64,000 bases of DNA from Enterococcus pingfangensis (GTDB lineage Bacteria; Bacillota; Bacilli; Lactobacillales; Enterococcaceae): the NCBI RefSeq assembly GCF_005405205.1, contig NZ_BJDP01000006.1, positions 62,001-126,000 on the forward strand. Direction: 5' to 3'. Below, piece by piece: positions 37,087 to 48,199 of the stretch. The position numbers and the translations under genes were made by a program. Each line of letters begins with the position of its first letter. Positions within the stretch are counted from its first letter, which is position 1. The notes below the pieces were generated by a model. It saw nothing but the letters and a program-made list of their open reading frames with translations, was not told where the DNA came from and did no database searches.

Positions 37087-37161
37087 GTTTTGTAATGACC
37101 CTCAAATGTTAGCTTTTTGGTTTAACTTTTGGGGGCCAGTTTATTCTCAGAAAGCTTTTTT
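37072..37161. terminator. bidirectional terminator whose loop holds a palindromic element (copy B)
   Basis: The outer stem AAAAAAACTTTCTGAG (37072-37087) / CTCAGAAAGCTTTTTT (37146-37161) has one mismatch and lies between convergent genes. Its loop carries a copy of the palindromic element also found at 12711-12766. Confidence 0.75.
37091..37146. repeat. palindromic element copy B, resembling back-to-back IS ends
   Basis: It begins TGTAATGACCCTCAAATGTT and closes with TTTAACTTTTGGGGGCCAGT. Left arm and right arm are imperfect inverted repeats separated by a few bases (TTTTTGG, shared with copy A). The flanks differ completely from copy A, so only this inner block is repeated. Confidence 0.6.
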
Positions 37162-38509
37162 AATTGACTAATTCTCCATTGTGAATGTACTTAGCAAAGG
37201 CTTGGTAATAATCTTCAAAAAGATCAGAATTTTTGCTGTCTTGTTGCGTCATTTCTTTTGGATAGTAGAAACGGACATCGCCTTGTCCTTGACCAGTCAG
37301 CGCCGAAACTAATTGGCTGGCTTTTGATAATTCAATTAGCGAGCCGTCTTTTTGCATCAATTCGATCTGTGTTCGGTGGCTGCCTTTTTCAGGATGATAC
37401 AGATCATAAGGCAAGTCGTAACTGGAATTGATTGCGGTATAGTAACGCGGATCAAAGCCGGCTTTTTCAACTAAAGTTTTCATTTCCGTTAAACGCGGAT
37501 TATCGCTAGTATCGACTGCAATTGATTTTAATGGTTTGCGATTTAAAAAGCGGTCGGCTAGGTCACTTAGAATCAAGTCTTGTTCTTCCATCCACTGAGC
37601 AAAGTAGGTGTTCAGCACGCCATCATCCAATTTTAAATAATCGGCTAACGAGAATTCTTCTTTTAGAAAAGGAATCAAGAATTGTGAATGAAACGTAAAG
37701 ATATCTGCGTTGCGCTGATGCAATTCATGAGCACGATCCAATAAATGTTCCAACAGCACTTCCATGGCGCGAGAAACTGGATGGAAATAAACTTGGACAT
37801 ACATTTGATAGCGACTGACGATATAGTCTTCCACAGCGTGCATCCCATTCATCGAAAAAGCGATTCCGCCAGCGTAAGGCCGGATGACCCGCAAGATCCG
37901 AGTCAAATCAAAAGTCCCGTATTCAGTCCCGGTATAGTAAGCGTCGCGCAATAGATAATCCATTCGATCCGCGTCGATCTGGCTAGAGATCATTTGTACC
38001 ACTTGCGGATTTTCATAAGTTTTAGTGATCACACTGGCAACTTTTTCTGGAAATCCGTCTTCAACATTATTTAAAATTTGGAAAACTTCTGTTTCTGGTG
38101 AAGTAATGATGGCGACAGTCAACGCTTCATGATCGGTATGGAAAATGTGTTCAAAAGTATGCGAATAAGGACCATGACCGACATCGTGCAGCAAGGCCGC
38201 ACACAAAGCGACTAAGCGATGCGAATCATCCCAACCATCTTTGCCGTATTTTTCTTTGGAGAAGTTGCGCTGAAAAATATCGCAGATTCGCCGAGTAATG
38301 TCATATACCCCCAGAGAATGAGCAAAACGGCTATGTTCTGCTCCATGAAAAGTATAAGAAGTCGTACCGAGCTGCTTGATTCGGCGCAAACGTTGAACTT
38401 CTCTTGAATTGATCAAATCTAAAATCACTTGGTGCTGGACATGGATATAATTGTGAACGGGATCGCGGAAAACCTTTTCCAGCGGGAGCATTTGATATTT
38501 ATAGGTCAT
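37160..38509 (-). CDS. HD-domain hydrolase, dNTP triphosphohydrolase-like (YwfO family)
   Basis: A 449-residue cytosolic metal-dependent phosphohydrolase. The HD signature is clear: HSRFAHSLGV with the first His, LLHDVGHGPYSH with the His-Asp pair (about residues 108-117) and a late Asp in QIDADRMDYLLRDA. The family includes B. subtilis YwfO and E. faecalis EF1143, a dNTPase controlled by nucleotides. It overlaps the upstream lipL gene by 11 bases, so the two form an operon. Start ATG at 38509. Confidence 0.88.
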   Translation of the reverse strand: MTYKYQMLPLEKVFRDPVHNYIHVQHQVILDLINSREVQRLRRIKQLGTTSYTFHGAEHSRFAHSLGVYDITRRICDIFQRNFSKEKYGKDGWDDSHRLVALCAALLHDVGHGPYSHTFEHIFHTDHEALTVAIITSPETEVFQILNNVEDGFPEKVASVITKTYENPQVVQMISSQIDADRMDYLLRDAYYTGTEYGTFDLTRILRVIRPYAGGIAFSMNGMHAVEDYIVSRYQMYVQVYFHPVSRAMEVLLEHLLDRAHELHQRNADIFTFHSQFLIPFLKEEFSLADYLKLDDGVLNTYFAQWMEEQDLILSDLADRFLNRKPLKSIAVDTSDNPRLTEMKTLVEKAGFDPRYYTAINSSYDLPYDLYHPEKGSHRTQIELMQKDGSLIELSKASQLVSALTGQGQGDVRFYYPKEMTQQDSKNSDLFEDYYQAFAKYIHNGELVN

Positions 38510-39308
38510 TGAGTGCCTCCTGAATAATTGAATTGCGTTGGTGCATATTTTGAATGCGGCGTTGGTAGTCGTCTAGCTGCTGGAATTTTGGTAAAAAGGT
38601 CGTTTGATCGCGATACGGCAATGCCTGTAATAATTCTTTTTTGACAGAATCAATCGTGACATCAAAAGCTGCCGCATCGTGTAGTGTCGTCATGCTCGCC
38701 GGATCTACTGGCGGATAATCGATTCCGAATCGTTCTTCTAATCCGCTTTGATAATAACTGCGAACAATATTGCCCCGCAGATTTTGCTCACCATTGACGC
38801 TTAAATACATCATAATCGCGACGCCGTCTTTTACTCGTCGTTGCGCGATCCCCGCAATTTTTTTTCCATTGATTGAAAGATCATATTTCCCTGGACAATA
38901 GGAATCGGCGATTTCACCGACAGTTAGTTTCAACTGGCCGAAACAAGTCCGTTCCAGCCAATCGATCATTGCTTGATATCCGTCATTGATCGACAGGGCG
39001 GAGATCGTATTTTTCGGAAGAATCAATGAGACATTTAAGATCCCAGAATCACTGATCACGCCTAACCCGCCGGCATTGCGTAAAAGCAAGTGATAATTTT
39101 CTTTTTGGACCGCTTTGAGCGCCTGACCAAAGTAAGGCACGCGACTGTCTTTCATTCCTAAGATCAATGTTTGTGGTAATTGCCAGAAATGAATGATCGG
39201 CTGTTCCTGTTCGCCGCTGAATGCGGTTAATACATCCGTTAAAGCAAAGGGGCTGAACAAATCATTTTCTGGGAGCATCCCTTGATCAAAAAGCAATGCT
39301 TCTTTCAT
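38499..39308 (-). CDS. lipL: octanoyl-[GcvH]:protein N-octanoyltransferase (LipL-like)
   Basis: A 269-residue member of the lipoate-ligase/biotin-ligase fold. Cys138 in DSYCPGKYDLS and Lys150 in NGKKIAGIAQRR are spaced 12 residues apart, as are Cys150 and Lys162 of B. subtilis LipL, supporting an amidotransferase rather than an ATP-using ligase. The enzyme moves octanoyl or lipoyl groups from GcvH to E2 subunits. Also visible are RNAGGLGVISDSGILNVS (in parts) and LNDGY-like elements. Start ATG behind AAAGGACG. A true lipoate ligase is the main alternative. Confidence 0.82.
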   Translation of the reverse strand: MKEALLFDQGMLPENDLFSPFALTDVLTAFSGEQEQPIIHFWQLPQTLILGMKDSRVPYFGQALKAVQKENYHLLLRNAGGLGVISDSGILNVSLILPKNTISALSINDGYQAMIDWLERTCFGQLKLTVGEIADSYCPGKYDLSINGKKIAGIAQRRVKDGVAIMMYLSVNGEQNLRGNIVRSYYQSGLEERFGIDYPPVDPASMTTLHDAAAFDVTIDSVKKELLQALPYRDQTTFLPKFQQLDDYQRRIQNMHQRNSIIQEALNDL

Positions 39309-39449
39309 CTAATCGTCCTTTCGTTCTTTATTTTTTTACTATTATAAACAAAAATATGAAAAGCAACTAATTAAGTCGCTTAAAAGCAGAAGTAGTTGAC
39401 AAAAAAAGTAAAACCGACAAAAATAAATAGTGGAAGGAGTGGAAGCTCT

Positions 39450-39884
39450 GTGAATATTAAAGAAGGCATTCCAGCAAAAATAAAAGTTCAAACGAAAGTC
39501 ACTCAAAATAATGAGTCAGAAGATTTCGTATTTGATCTCCTTGGACAAGTCGTCAAAATGGGAGACACCTTGTACATTCGTTACAAAGAGATTCAACCTG
39601 ACGGACAAGAAGCCCCCGTTACGGTGAAAGTGACCCCTGATTCGCAAGTCCAATTGATCCGTTCGGGTGAAGCGCGGATGCGGATGCGTTTTGCCTATCG
39701 GGAAAAACTGGAGACAAATTATAAAACACCCTATGGCATGTTCATCATTTCAACTTACGCAAAAAATTTGCATGTCAGTTTGAAAGATCGCCCGTTTTCA
39801 GGAATCATCACGATTGATTATACTCTTTATATGAAAGAAGAAAAAGTCGGCGACTATCAAATGGTCTTAGAATTTACGACCTGA
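39450..39884 (+). CDS. DUF1934 family protein (YwiB-like)
   Basis: A 144-residue protein of the DUF1934/YwiB family, a small beta-barrel of calycin-like fold. Typical features are the early PAKIKVQTKVTQNNESEDF and later RMRMRFAYREKLETNYKTPYGMF regions. Its molecular role is not established. I set the start at the GTG at 39450, 6 bases after GGAAGGAGTGG; the longer frame from 39396 has no ribosome site. It lies directly before rpoE, as ywiB lies near rpoE in Bacillus. Confidence 0.8.
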   Translation: MNIKEGIPAKIKVQTKVTQNNESEDFVFDLLGQVVKMGDTLYIRYKEIQPDGQEAPVTVKVTPDSQVQLIRSGEARMRMRFAYREKLETNYKTPYGMFIISTYAKNLHVSLKDRPFSGIITIDYTLYMKEEKVGDYQMVLEFTT

Positions 39885-39957
39885 GGGCAAGAAAGGTTTG
39901 CTTTTTAGCTTTTGATTTTGTATGATAAGGAGTAGACTTTGAAAGGACGTGTCATAC

Positions 39958-40563
39958 TTGGAACTTAGTATTTTTGATGGTTTGAACAAAGATGAATTAT
40001 CAATGATTGAAGTGGCACACGCAATTCTGGAAGAACGTGCAGATGTAATGGATTTTTCGGATCTAGTAAATCAAATCCAAAATTATCTTGGCAAATCAGA
40101 CAGTGAAATTCGTGATGCATTAGCCCAATTTTATACCGATTTAAACATTGATGGAAGCTTTATTTCTCTAGGCGATAACCGCTGGGGATTACGTTCATGG
40201 TACGCGATCGATTCAATCGATGAAGAAGTCAACCATGGCTTAGAAGATGAAGAAGAAGATGCACCGCGTCGCAAGAAACGTAAGAAAGTCAATGCGTTTA
40301 TCAACGGCGATGACGATGCGATCGACTACAACGACGATGATCCAGAGGATACAGACTTGTTGGCAGACGATGAAGAAGATGAAATCGATGATGATGACGA
40401 CGATGATGATGACGAAATCGCAGCATACAACTCTGATTTACAAGAAATTGGAGCAGATGCAAACGAGGATGATGAAGAAGTTGTCCCAGGCGGAATCGAA
40501 GATGATCTAAGTGTTATCGATGATGACGACGATGATTTTGATGAAGAAGAGGACGAAGAATAG
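39958..40563 (+). CDS. rpoE: DNA-directed RNA polymerase delta subunit
   Basis: A 201-residue protein with a folded HARE-HTH N-terminal domain (about 1-90: [32 protein letters not shown] in parts) and a disordered, extremely acidic Asp/Glu tail. Delta increases RNA polymerase recycling and promoter selectivity in Firmicutes. The start is a TTG at 39958, 10 bases after AAAGGA, giving (M)ELSIFDG; the GTG at 39949 is too close to that site. Terminator follows. Confidence 0.92.
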   Translation: MELSIFDGLNKDELSMIEVAHAILEERADVMDFSDLVNQIQNYLGKSDSEIRDALAQFYTDLNIDGSFISLGDNRWGLRSWYAIDSIDEEVNHGLEDEEEDAPRRKKRKKVNAFINGDDDAIDYNDDDPEDTDLLADDEEDEIDDDDDDDDDEIAAYNSDLQEIGADANEDDEEVVPGGIEDDLSVIDDDDDDFDEEEDEE

Positions 40564-40590
40564 ATCGATTGATCTATTCTTTTCTTTTTT
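40559..40590 (+). terminator. terminator of rpoE
   Basis: AATAGATC / GATCTATT, a perfect 8-bp stem with a 4-base loop around the stop codon, followed by a T-rich tract. Confidence 0.8.
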
Positions 40591-40677
40591 TCTTAACTTA
40601 GTGAATCCGTTCAAAATTGATAAGTGTCCACTAAAAAAGTATAATGGTCTGGAACACGCGTGTTTATTACTTGGAAT

Positions 40678-40711
40678 CAAAAAAAGACACTACTCTATTG
40701 AGCAGTGTCCT
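40678..40711 (-). terminator. terminator of tRNA-Arg
   Basis: Read on the minus strand: GGACACTGCTC / GAGTAGTGTC with loop AATA, followed by T6 or more, starting 9 bases past the tRNA 3' end. Confidence 0.85.
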
Positions 40712-40718
40712 AAAAAAA

Positions 40719-40790
40719 TGCGCCCTGAGGGAATCGAACCCCCGTCTCAAGAACCGGAATCTTACGTGATATCCACTACACTAAGGGCGC
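40719..40790 (-). tRNA. tRNA-Arg, anticodon CCG
   Basis: On the minus strand a 72-base cloverleaf can be folded: acceptor GCGCCCT / AGGGCGC plus discriminator A, an anticodon arm TAAGA-TTCCGGT-TCTTG with anticodon CCG, and a T arm with GGTTCGATTCC. The acceptor stem has seven matched pairs. It decodes CGG arginine codons. No CCA is encoded. It has its own terminator and sits between rpoE and rpoN. Confidence 0.93.
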
Positions 40791-40843
40791 AAGCACGAGT
40801 ATTAGTTTAGCATATAATTTAAAAAAAACAAGGGGAAAGTAAT

Positions 40844-42145
40844 ATGAAGTTTCAACAAAGTTATTCGCAAAAGCAGCAACAGACCCAAAAACTGGCGATG
40901 ACACAAGAATTGCAGCAGGCTATTCAGATCTTACAATTTAATACTGAGGAGTTGCAAGACTATGTTGAAACAGTCTCTTTAGAAAATCCGTTGTTTGATG
41001 TGGTCGCTCCAAAAATCCAAAGTGACTTGATGCAAATGCACAGCGGACCAATCAAAGAGGACTCTTTTATCCAAATCGCCGATCACCCGGTCTCGTTATT
41101 TGAACATTTGATTCATCAGATCCATTTGAATTATCGGGACACGTTTATTCGTGAGATCATGCTGGTGTTAGTAGAGTATATCGATGTAAACGGCTATTTG
41201 AAGGTCGATGAAGAAGAGATCAAAAAAGAATTGAAAGCGACAGATATTCAATATCTAGATGCTTTAACGCTCTTGCAGCAATTAGATCCGCCGGGAGTGG
41301 GAGCTAGAAGCTTGCAAGAATGTTTGATGTTGCAAACCGAACAAGATGATTATGCGCCAGAATTGGCGTACCTTTTATTAGAAGAATCTTTTGAAGCGAT
41401 CGCGAAAAGAAAATTTGAACAAATCGCCAAAGACTACCAAATCAGTTTAGCCCAAGTTCAACAGATCTTAGACTATATTCGGTCTTTGAATCCATTTCCG
41501 GGAACAGGTTTTGGGAGCCAAGACTCAAATTTTATTATTCCAGATCTTACTTTAGTAAGGCGAGAAGGCCAGTTAGTCGTTTTATCTAATAAACGAGGAC
41601 AACTGCGCTTGAACTTTCAAGAAAATTATTTTAATCGCTTGAAACTTCAGGCCGACGAAGAGACCAAAGTTTATTTAAAAGAAAAACTGCAACAATTTGA
41701 ATGGCTGAACAAAACCCTCGGCCAGCGAAAAGACACGATTCTTGAAGTCGGAAAAATTATTGTTCAACATCAAGCAGCTTTTTTTGAAAACAAACAAGGC
41801 ACCTTGAAACCGTTGATGTTAAAAGATGTCGCTAAACAATTGGCAGTTCACGAGTCGACGATCAGTCGCGCAGTCAATGGCAAGTATATCGAGACAGATT
41901 TTGGTGTATTTGAATTACGCAGTTTTTTTGTCAATAAGGTCAATGATGAAGACACGTCGGCAGATGAGGTCAAACACTTGATCAGTGCTTTGATCGAACA
42001 AGAAGATAAGCACAAGCCGTTATCAGATCAAAAAATCGTCGAGTTGCTTGCTGAAAAAGAGCAAAAGATCTCTCGGCGAACAGTAGCAAAATATCGCGAC
42101 GCACTAAATATTCCCAGTTCATCGAAAAGAAAACGTTTTGATTAA
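40844..42145 (+). CDS. rpoN: RNA polymerase sigma-54 factor
   Basis: A 433-residue sigma-54. Region I is the Gln-rich N-terminus (QKQQQTQKLAMTQELQQAIQILQFN in parts) that binds enhancer-binding activators; the core-binding and HTH regions follow (AVHESTISRAVNGKYI); the RpoN box reads SRRTVAKYRDALNIP near the C-terminus and contacts the -24 element. In enterococci it serves PTS operons with LevR-type activators. I found no convincing -24/-12 promoter in the window, so its targets lie elsewhere. The start ATG has AGGGGAAAG upstream. Confidence 0.95.
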   Translation: MKFQQSYSQKQQQTQKLAMTQELQQAIQILQFNTEELQDYVETVSLENPLFDVVAPKIQSDLMQMHSGPIKEDSFIQIADHPVSLFEHLIHQIHLNYRDTFIREIMLVLVEYIDVNGYLKVDEEEIKKELKATDIQYLDALTLLQQLDPPGVGARSLQECLMLQTEQDDYAPELAYLLLEESFEAIAKRKFEQIAKDYQISLAQVQQILDYIRSLNPFPGTGFGSQDSNFIIPDLTLVRREGQLVVLSNKRGQLRLNFQENYFNRLKLQADEETKVYLKEKLQQFEWLNKTLGQRKDTILEVGKIIVQHQAAFFENKQGTLKPLMLKDVAKQLAVHESTISRAVNGKYIETDFGVFELRSFFVNKVNDEDTSADEVKHLISALIEQEDKHKPLSDQKIVELLAEKEQKISRRTVAKYRDALNIPSSSKRKRFD

Positions 42146-42261
42146 ATCAAGTAAAAAAAGCGGGTCTTTTTCCTTGCATAGAAACCTCAAACCTGTTAAA
42201 CTCTGAAATGTAAGAAATTTGCAAATTTCAAATGAACAATTTGATTTTCTTGCATTTTTTT

Positions 42262-42306
42262 TAGAATTCATGGGTCGCTAAAAGTCTATGAGGGACTACT
42301 TGAGTC
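42262..42306 (+). promoter_or_regulatory. cggR-gap promoter -10 and CggR operator
   Basis: A -10 TAGAAT (42262-42267) is followed at once by two direct repeats 20 bases apart: GGGTC-N6-AGTC (42272-42286) and GGGAC-N6-AGTC (42292-42306). This matches the known CggR operator arrangement (GGGAC-N6-TGTC twice) in B. subtilis. Binding there would block RNA polymerase, and fructose-1,6-bisphosphate relieves it. Confidence 0.75.
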
Positions 42307-42322
42307 CAGCGGAGGGATTCCT

Positions 42323-43360
42323 TTGTTAAGTGAATTAAGAGTACTCGAAGCAATCGCCCCTGATGTGTTAGAGGTTGTAAAAAAAAGATATCGCATCATG
42401 CAGAATATTTTTTGGATGCAGCCAATCGGTCGAAGAAACTTAGCTGATTCATTAGGTCTTACCGAACGTGTTTTACGTGGTGAGACAGATTATCTTAGAG
42501 ATCAGCGTTTGATTGATGCGACGAAGAGCGGCATGTTGCTGACTGAAAAAGGCGAAGGTTTATTGCAGCATCTAGAAGTTTTGATGGAGCAATTTACCGG
42601 CATGGATCAGTTAGAAAAACGGCTTGCTTCGCAATTTAAAATTGAACGATGCCTGATTGTTTCTGGTAACAGTGATGAACAGGAAAAAGTGATCGGTGAA
42701 TTTGGCGAGTTGATTGATGAGGCTTTACAGCGTCAATTACCAGATGGCCGAAACATAATCGCAGTAATGGGCGGCACGACGATGGCGGAAGTTGCTAGAC
42801 ACGTCAGCCCATTAGAAACAGCAAAACGGCATAATACGTTTGTTCCAGCCCGAGGCGGTATCGGTGAAGCGGTAGCTATTCAAGCCAATTCAGTGAGTGC
42901 TTTGATGGCAGCTAATGCACATGGCGAACATCGCGTGTTGTATGTGCCGGAACAGTTGAGCGAATTGGCATATCACACACTGCTGAAAGAACCTTCGATC
43001 AAAAATGTCTTGGCGATGATCAAAGAGGCAAATTGTGTTGTACACAGTATTGGTCGGGCGGTACACATGGCAGCCAGACGAAAGATGTCAGAAGATGAAA
43101 TCATTCGTTTGAAACAAAAAAATGCTGTAGCAGAATCATTTGGTTACTTTTTTGATGAACATGGAGCGATCGTTCATAAAGTACCGCGTATCGGTTTATC
43201 ATTAGAAGATATTCAAAAGATGCCGATTGTTCTAGCTGTCGCAGGTGGTAAAAGCAAAGCGAAAGCCATCACAGCATATATGAAAAATGCTCCAAAACAA
43301 ACGTGGCTCATCACAGATGAAGCTGCTGCAAATGAGATTTTAAAAGGGTCATCCCTTTAA
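42323..43360 (+). CDS. cggR: central glycolytic genes regulator CggR
   Basis: A 345-residue SorC/DeoR-type repressor. It has an N-terminal winged helix (LADSLGLTERVLRGETDYLRDQRLI in parts, about residues 40-65) and a C-terminal sugar-phosphate-binding domain with the GGTTMAEVA loop (about 154-162) and RGGIGEAVA. CggR represses the glycolytic operon and is released by fructose-1,6-bisphosphate. The start is a TTG 8 bases after GCGGAGGG. It is 40 bases upstream of gap, and a matching operator lies ahead of it, so it regulates its own operon. Confidence 0.94.
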   Translation: MLSELRVLEAIAPDVLEVVKKRYRIMQNIFWMQPIGRRNLADSLGLTERVLRGETDYLRDQRLIDATKSGMLLTEKGEGLLQHLEVLMEQFTGMDQLEKRLASQFKIERCLIVSGNSDEQEKVIGEFGELIDEALQRQLPDGRNIIAVMGGTTMAEVARHVSPLETAKRHNTFVPARGGIGEAVAIQANSVSALMAANAHGEHRVLYVPEQLSELAYHTLLKEPSIKNVLAMIKEANCVVHSIGRAVHMAARRKMSEDEIIRLKQKNAVAESFGYFFDEHGAIVHKVPRIGLSLEDIQKMPIVLAVAGGKSKAKAITAYMKNAPKQTWLITDEAAANEILKGSSL

Positions 43361-43400
43361 AATAAATATATTTTTTGATTCCATAAGGAGGAAATCTTAA

Positions 43401-44402
43401 ATGACAGTAAAAGTTGGAATTAACGGATTTGGACGTATCGGACGCTTAGCATTCCGCCGTATCCAAGATGTAGAAGGATTGGAAGTTGTAGCTATCAACG
43501 ACTTAACAGACGCTAAAATGTTGGCGCACTTGTTAAAATATGATACAACTCAAGGTCGCTTTAACGGAACTGTTGAAGTTCATGAAGGTTCATTCAACGT
43601 GAACGGAAAAGAAGTTAAAGTTCTTGCTAACCGCAACCCTGAAGAATTACCTTGGGGAGAACTAGGAGTAGACATCGTATTAGAATGTACTGGCTTCTTC
43701 ACTTCTAAAGCCGCTGCTGAAAAACATTTAACAGCTGGTGCTAAACGTGTTGTTATCTCAGCTCCTGGTGGTAACGATGTTCCAACAATCGTTTACAATA
43801 CTAACCACGAAACTTTAACTGGTGACGAAACAGTTATCTCTGGTGCTTCATGTACTACTAACTGTTTAGCTCCTATGGCTAAAACTTTAAATGACGAATT
43901 TGGTGTTGTTGAAGGCTTAATGACAACTATCCACGCTTACACTGGTGACCAAATGACTCTTGATGGACCTCATCCTAAAGGTGACTTCCGTCGCGCACGT
44001 GCTGCTGCAGCAAACATCGTGCCTAACTCAACTGGTGCTGCTAAAGCAATCGGTTTAGTTATTCCTGACTTGAACGGTAAATTAGACGGAGCAGCTCAAC
44101 GTGTTCCTGTTGCAACTGGTTCATTAACTGAATTAGTTACTGTTCTTAACAAAAAAGTTACTGTTGATGAAGTAAATGCAGCTATGAAAGCAGCATCTAA
44201 CGAATCATTCGGTTACAACACTGACGAAATCGTTTCTTCAGATATCGTAGGCATGACTTTCGGTTCATTATTTGACGAAACTCAAACTAAAGTAATGACA
44301 GTTGGCGAACAACAATTAGTTAAAACTGTTGCTTGGTATGACAACGAAATGTCATACACTGCTCAATTAGTTCGTACTTTAGAATACTTCGCAAAACTTT
44401 AA
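43401..44402 (+). CDS. gap: glyceraldehyde-3-phosphate dehydrogenase
   Basis: A 333-residue NAD-dependent enzyme of glycolysis that makes 1,3-bisphosphoglycerate. It has the Rossmann motif [12 protein letters not shown] (9-20), catalytic Cys in [12 protein letters not shown] (about 151), HAYTGDQ with the catalytic His, and WYDNEMSY. Codon use is strongly biased to a few codons, as expected for a very highly expressed gene. Ribosome site AAGGAGG. Confidence 0.97.
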   Translation: MTVKVGINGFGRIGRLAFRRIQDVEGLEVVAINDLTDAKMLAHLLKYDTTQGRFNGTVEVHEGSFNVNGKEVKVLANRNPEELPWGELGVDIVLECTGFFTSKAAAEKHLTAGAKRVVISAPGGNDVPTIVYNTNHETLTGDETVISGASCTTNCLAPMAKTLNDEFGVVEGLMTTIHAYTGDQMTLDGPHPKGDFRRARAAAANIVPNSTGAAKAIGLVIPDLNGKLDGAAQRVPVATGSLTELVTVLNKKVTVDEVNAAMKAASNESFGYNTDEIVSSDIVGMTFGSLFDETQTKVMTVGEQQLVKTVAWYDNEMSYTAQLVRTLEYFAKL

Positions 44403-44441
44403 GATTTAGTTTAAGCGAAAATAACATTGTCTGAAACAAGG

Positions 44442-44471
44442 CGGGGAAGCAACGCGCTTCTCCGTTTTTTT
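44442..44471 (+). terminator. terminator between gap and pgk
   Basis: CGGGGAAGC / GCTTCTCCG with a 5-base loop and a T7 run, 40 bases after the gap stop. It may lower pgk-tpiA-eno relative to gap. Confidence 0.85.
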
Positions 44472-44479
44472 CGTAAGTC

Positions 44480-44520
44480 TATCATTAGCTCTTTTATTAG
44501 AAAGAGTTGTATAATGATAG
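44480..44520 (+). promoter_or_regulatory. possible pgk promoter inside an inverted repeat
   Basis: A consensus -10 TATAAT lies at 44510-44515, with no clear -35. It sits in an imperfect palindrome: CTATCATT (44480) pairs with AATGATAG (44513-44520), and CTCTTT with AAAGAG inside. It may mark an internal promoter of pgk-tpiA-eno or a transcript-end structure. Confidence 0.45.
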
Positions 44521-44552
44521 AGATTCAAAAAAATATTTGGAGGTTTTCTTTC

Positions 44553-45743
44553 ATGGCAAAAATGACAGTTAAAGATCTTGACTTGAAAGACAAGAAAGTT
44601 TTAGTCCGTGTGGATTTTAACGTTCCTGTTAAAGATGGCGTGATTACTGATGACACTCGTATCAAAGCGGCGTTACCAACAATCAACTACATTTTAGAAC
44701 AAGGCGGCAAAGCTATTTTGTTCTCTCACTTAGGTCGTGTGAAAACAGAAGAAGACAAAGCAGGCAAATCATTAAAACCTGTTGCTGAACGTCTAAGCGA
44801 ATTATTAGGTAAAAACGTAACGTTCGTACCTGAAACTCGTGGTTCTGAATTAGAAGCAGCAATCGCAGACATGAAAGACGGCGACGTAGTTGTATTTGAA
44901 AATACTCGTTTTGAAGATATCGACGGTAAAAAAGAAAGCGGCAATGACGCTGAACTTGGCAAATACTGGGCTTCATTAGGCGATGTATTCGTAAATGACG
45001 CATTTGGTACTGCTCACCGGGCCCACGCTTCAAACGTAGGGATCGCTTCTACTGGAATTCCAACTGTTGCTGGATTCTTAATGGAAAAAGAAATCAAATT
45101 CATCGGCGAAGCTGTTGAAGAACCTAAACGCCCTATGATCGCTATCTTAGGCGGCGCGAAAGTTTCGGATAAAATCGGCGTAATCAAAAACTTGATTCCT
45201 AAAGCTGATAAAATCTTGATCGGTGGCGGAATGACATACACATTCTACAAAGCTAAAGGCATGGAAATCGGTAACTCATTAGTAGAAGCCGACAAAGTAG
45301 AATTAGCAAAAGAATTAATTGAAGCAGCGGGCGATAAATTAGTATTACCAGTTGATTCAATCACAGCGGCTGAATTCTCAAATGATGTCCCAACTGAAGA
45401 ACATACTGGTGATGTTCCAGCAGGACAAATGGGTCTTGACATTGGACCAGAATCAATCGCTTTATTCGCTCAAACACTAGCAGGCGCAAAAACAGTTGTT
45501 TGGAACGGACCTATGGGTGTGTTCGAAATGAGCAACTTTGCAAATGGAACAATCGGTGTTTGTGAAGCAATCGCAAACTTAACTGACGCTACAACTATTA
45601 TTGGTGGCGGAGACTCTGCAGCAGCAGCTGAACAACTTGGCTTTGCTGACAAATTCACCCACATCTCAACAGGTGGCGGTGCAAGTCTTGAATTATTAGA
45701 AGGTAAAGAATTACCTGGTCTTGCAGCAATCAATGATAAATAA
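44553..45743 (+). CDS. pgk: phosphoglycerate kinase
   Basis: A 396-residue glycolytic kinase that transfers phosphate from 1,3-bisphosphoglycerate to ADP. Conserved parts are RVDFNVP (about residues 18-24), SHLGRV, the hinge, GGAKVSDKI and the nucleotide-binding GGGDSAAA near the C-terminus. The ATG at 44553 follows TTGGAGG; the longer frame from 44427 covers the gap terminator and promoter and is not real. Highly biased codon use. Confidence 0.96.
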   Translation: MAKMTVKDLDLKDKKVLVRVDFNVPVKDGVITDDTRIKAALPTINYILEQGGKAILFSHLGRVKTEEDKAGKSLKPVAERLSELLGKNVTFVPETRGSELEAAIADMKDGDVVVFENTRFEDIDGKKESGNDAELGKYWASLGDVFVNDAFGTAHRAHASNVGIASTGIPTVAGFLMEKEIKFIGEAVEEPKRPMIAILGGAKVSDKIGVIKNLIPKADKILIGGGMTYTFYKAKGMEIGNSLVEADKVELAKELIEAAGDKLVLPVDSITAAEFSNDVPTEEHTGDVPAGQMGLDIGPESIALFAQTLAGAKTVVWNGPMGVFEMSNFANGTIGVCEAIANLTDATTIIGGGDSAAAAEQLGFADKFTHISTGGGASLELLEGKELPGLAAINDK

Positions 45744-45752
45744 GCTAATTTA

Positions 45753-45808
45753 ATTCATTCAGCTCTTAGGCAGATAGATTCTGCAAAGAGCTGGGTTATT
45801 GAATGAAT
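45753..45808 (+). other. long hairpin between pgk and tpiA
   Basis: A nested stem: ATTCATTC / GAATGAAT outside, AGCTCTT / AAGAGCT in the middle and GCAGA / TCTGC inside. No T-run follows, so it is more likely a processing or stability element of the glycolytic mRNA than a terminator. Confidence 0.5.
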
Positions 45809-45847
45809 AGTCAACGGATACCTTAATAGGAAAAGGAGTTTTTTTAA

Positions 45848-46603
<756 letters not shown>

Positions 46604-46685
46604 TTTTTTTCAGAAAATCGCAGCTTTTGTTTGCAACTGTTCGTGATTTTCACTAATATTGGTTATAAGGGCTTTGTCCCTATAA

Positions 46686-48029
<1,344 letters not shown>

Positions 48030-48047
48030 TTAAGTTTATTTAGCTAG

Positions 48048-48081
48048 AAGCCTGTGAGAAGAAATTCTCACAGGCTTTTTT
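48048..48081 (+). terminator. terminator of eno and the glycolytic operon
   Basis: AAGCCTGTGAGAA / TTCTCACAGGCTT with a 4-base loop, followed by T6. Confidence 0.92.
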
Positions 48082-48199
48082 GTGTTTAAATGAAGGTGGA
48101 CTGTTGAGTATTTATTGATAAGTGTACAAGGCCGGTAGTTAGTCATAGAATTGAAATATGATACTATATAAGTAATAACAGCTGAAAGGAAGAAGAAAT

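Noticed and set aside
40247-40510. 87-codon frame rich in Met and Thr
   Set aside because: It is a frame-shifted shadow of the Asp/Glu repeats in the rpoE tail.
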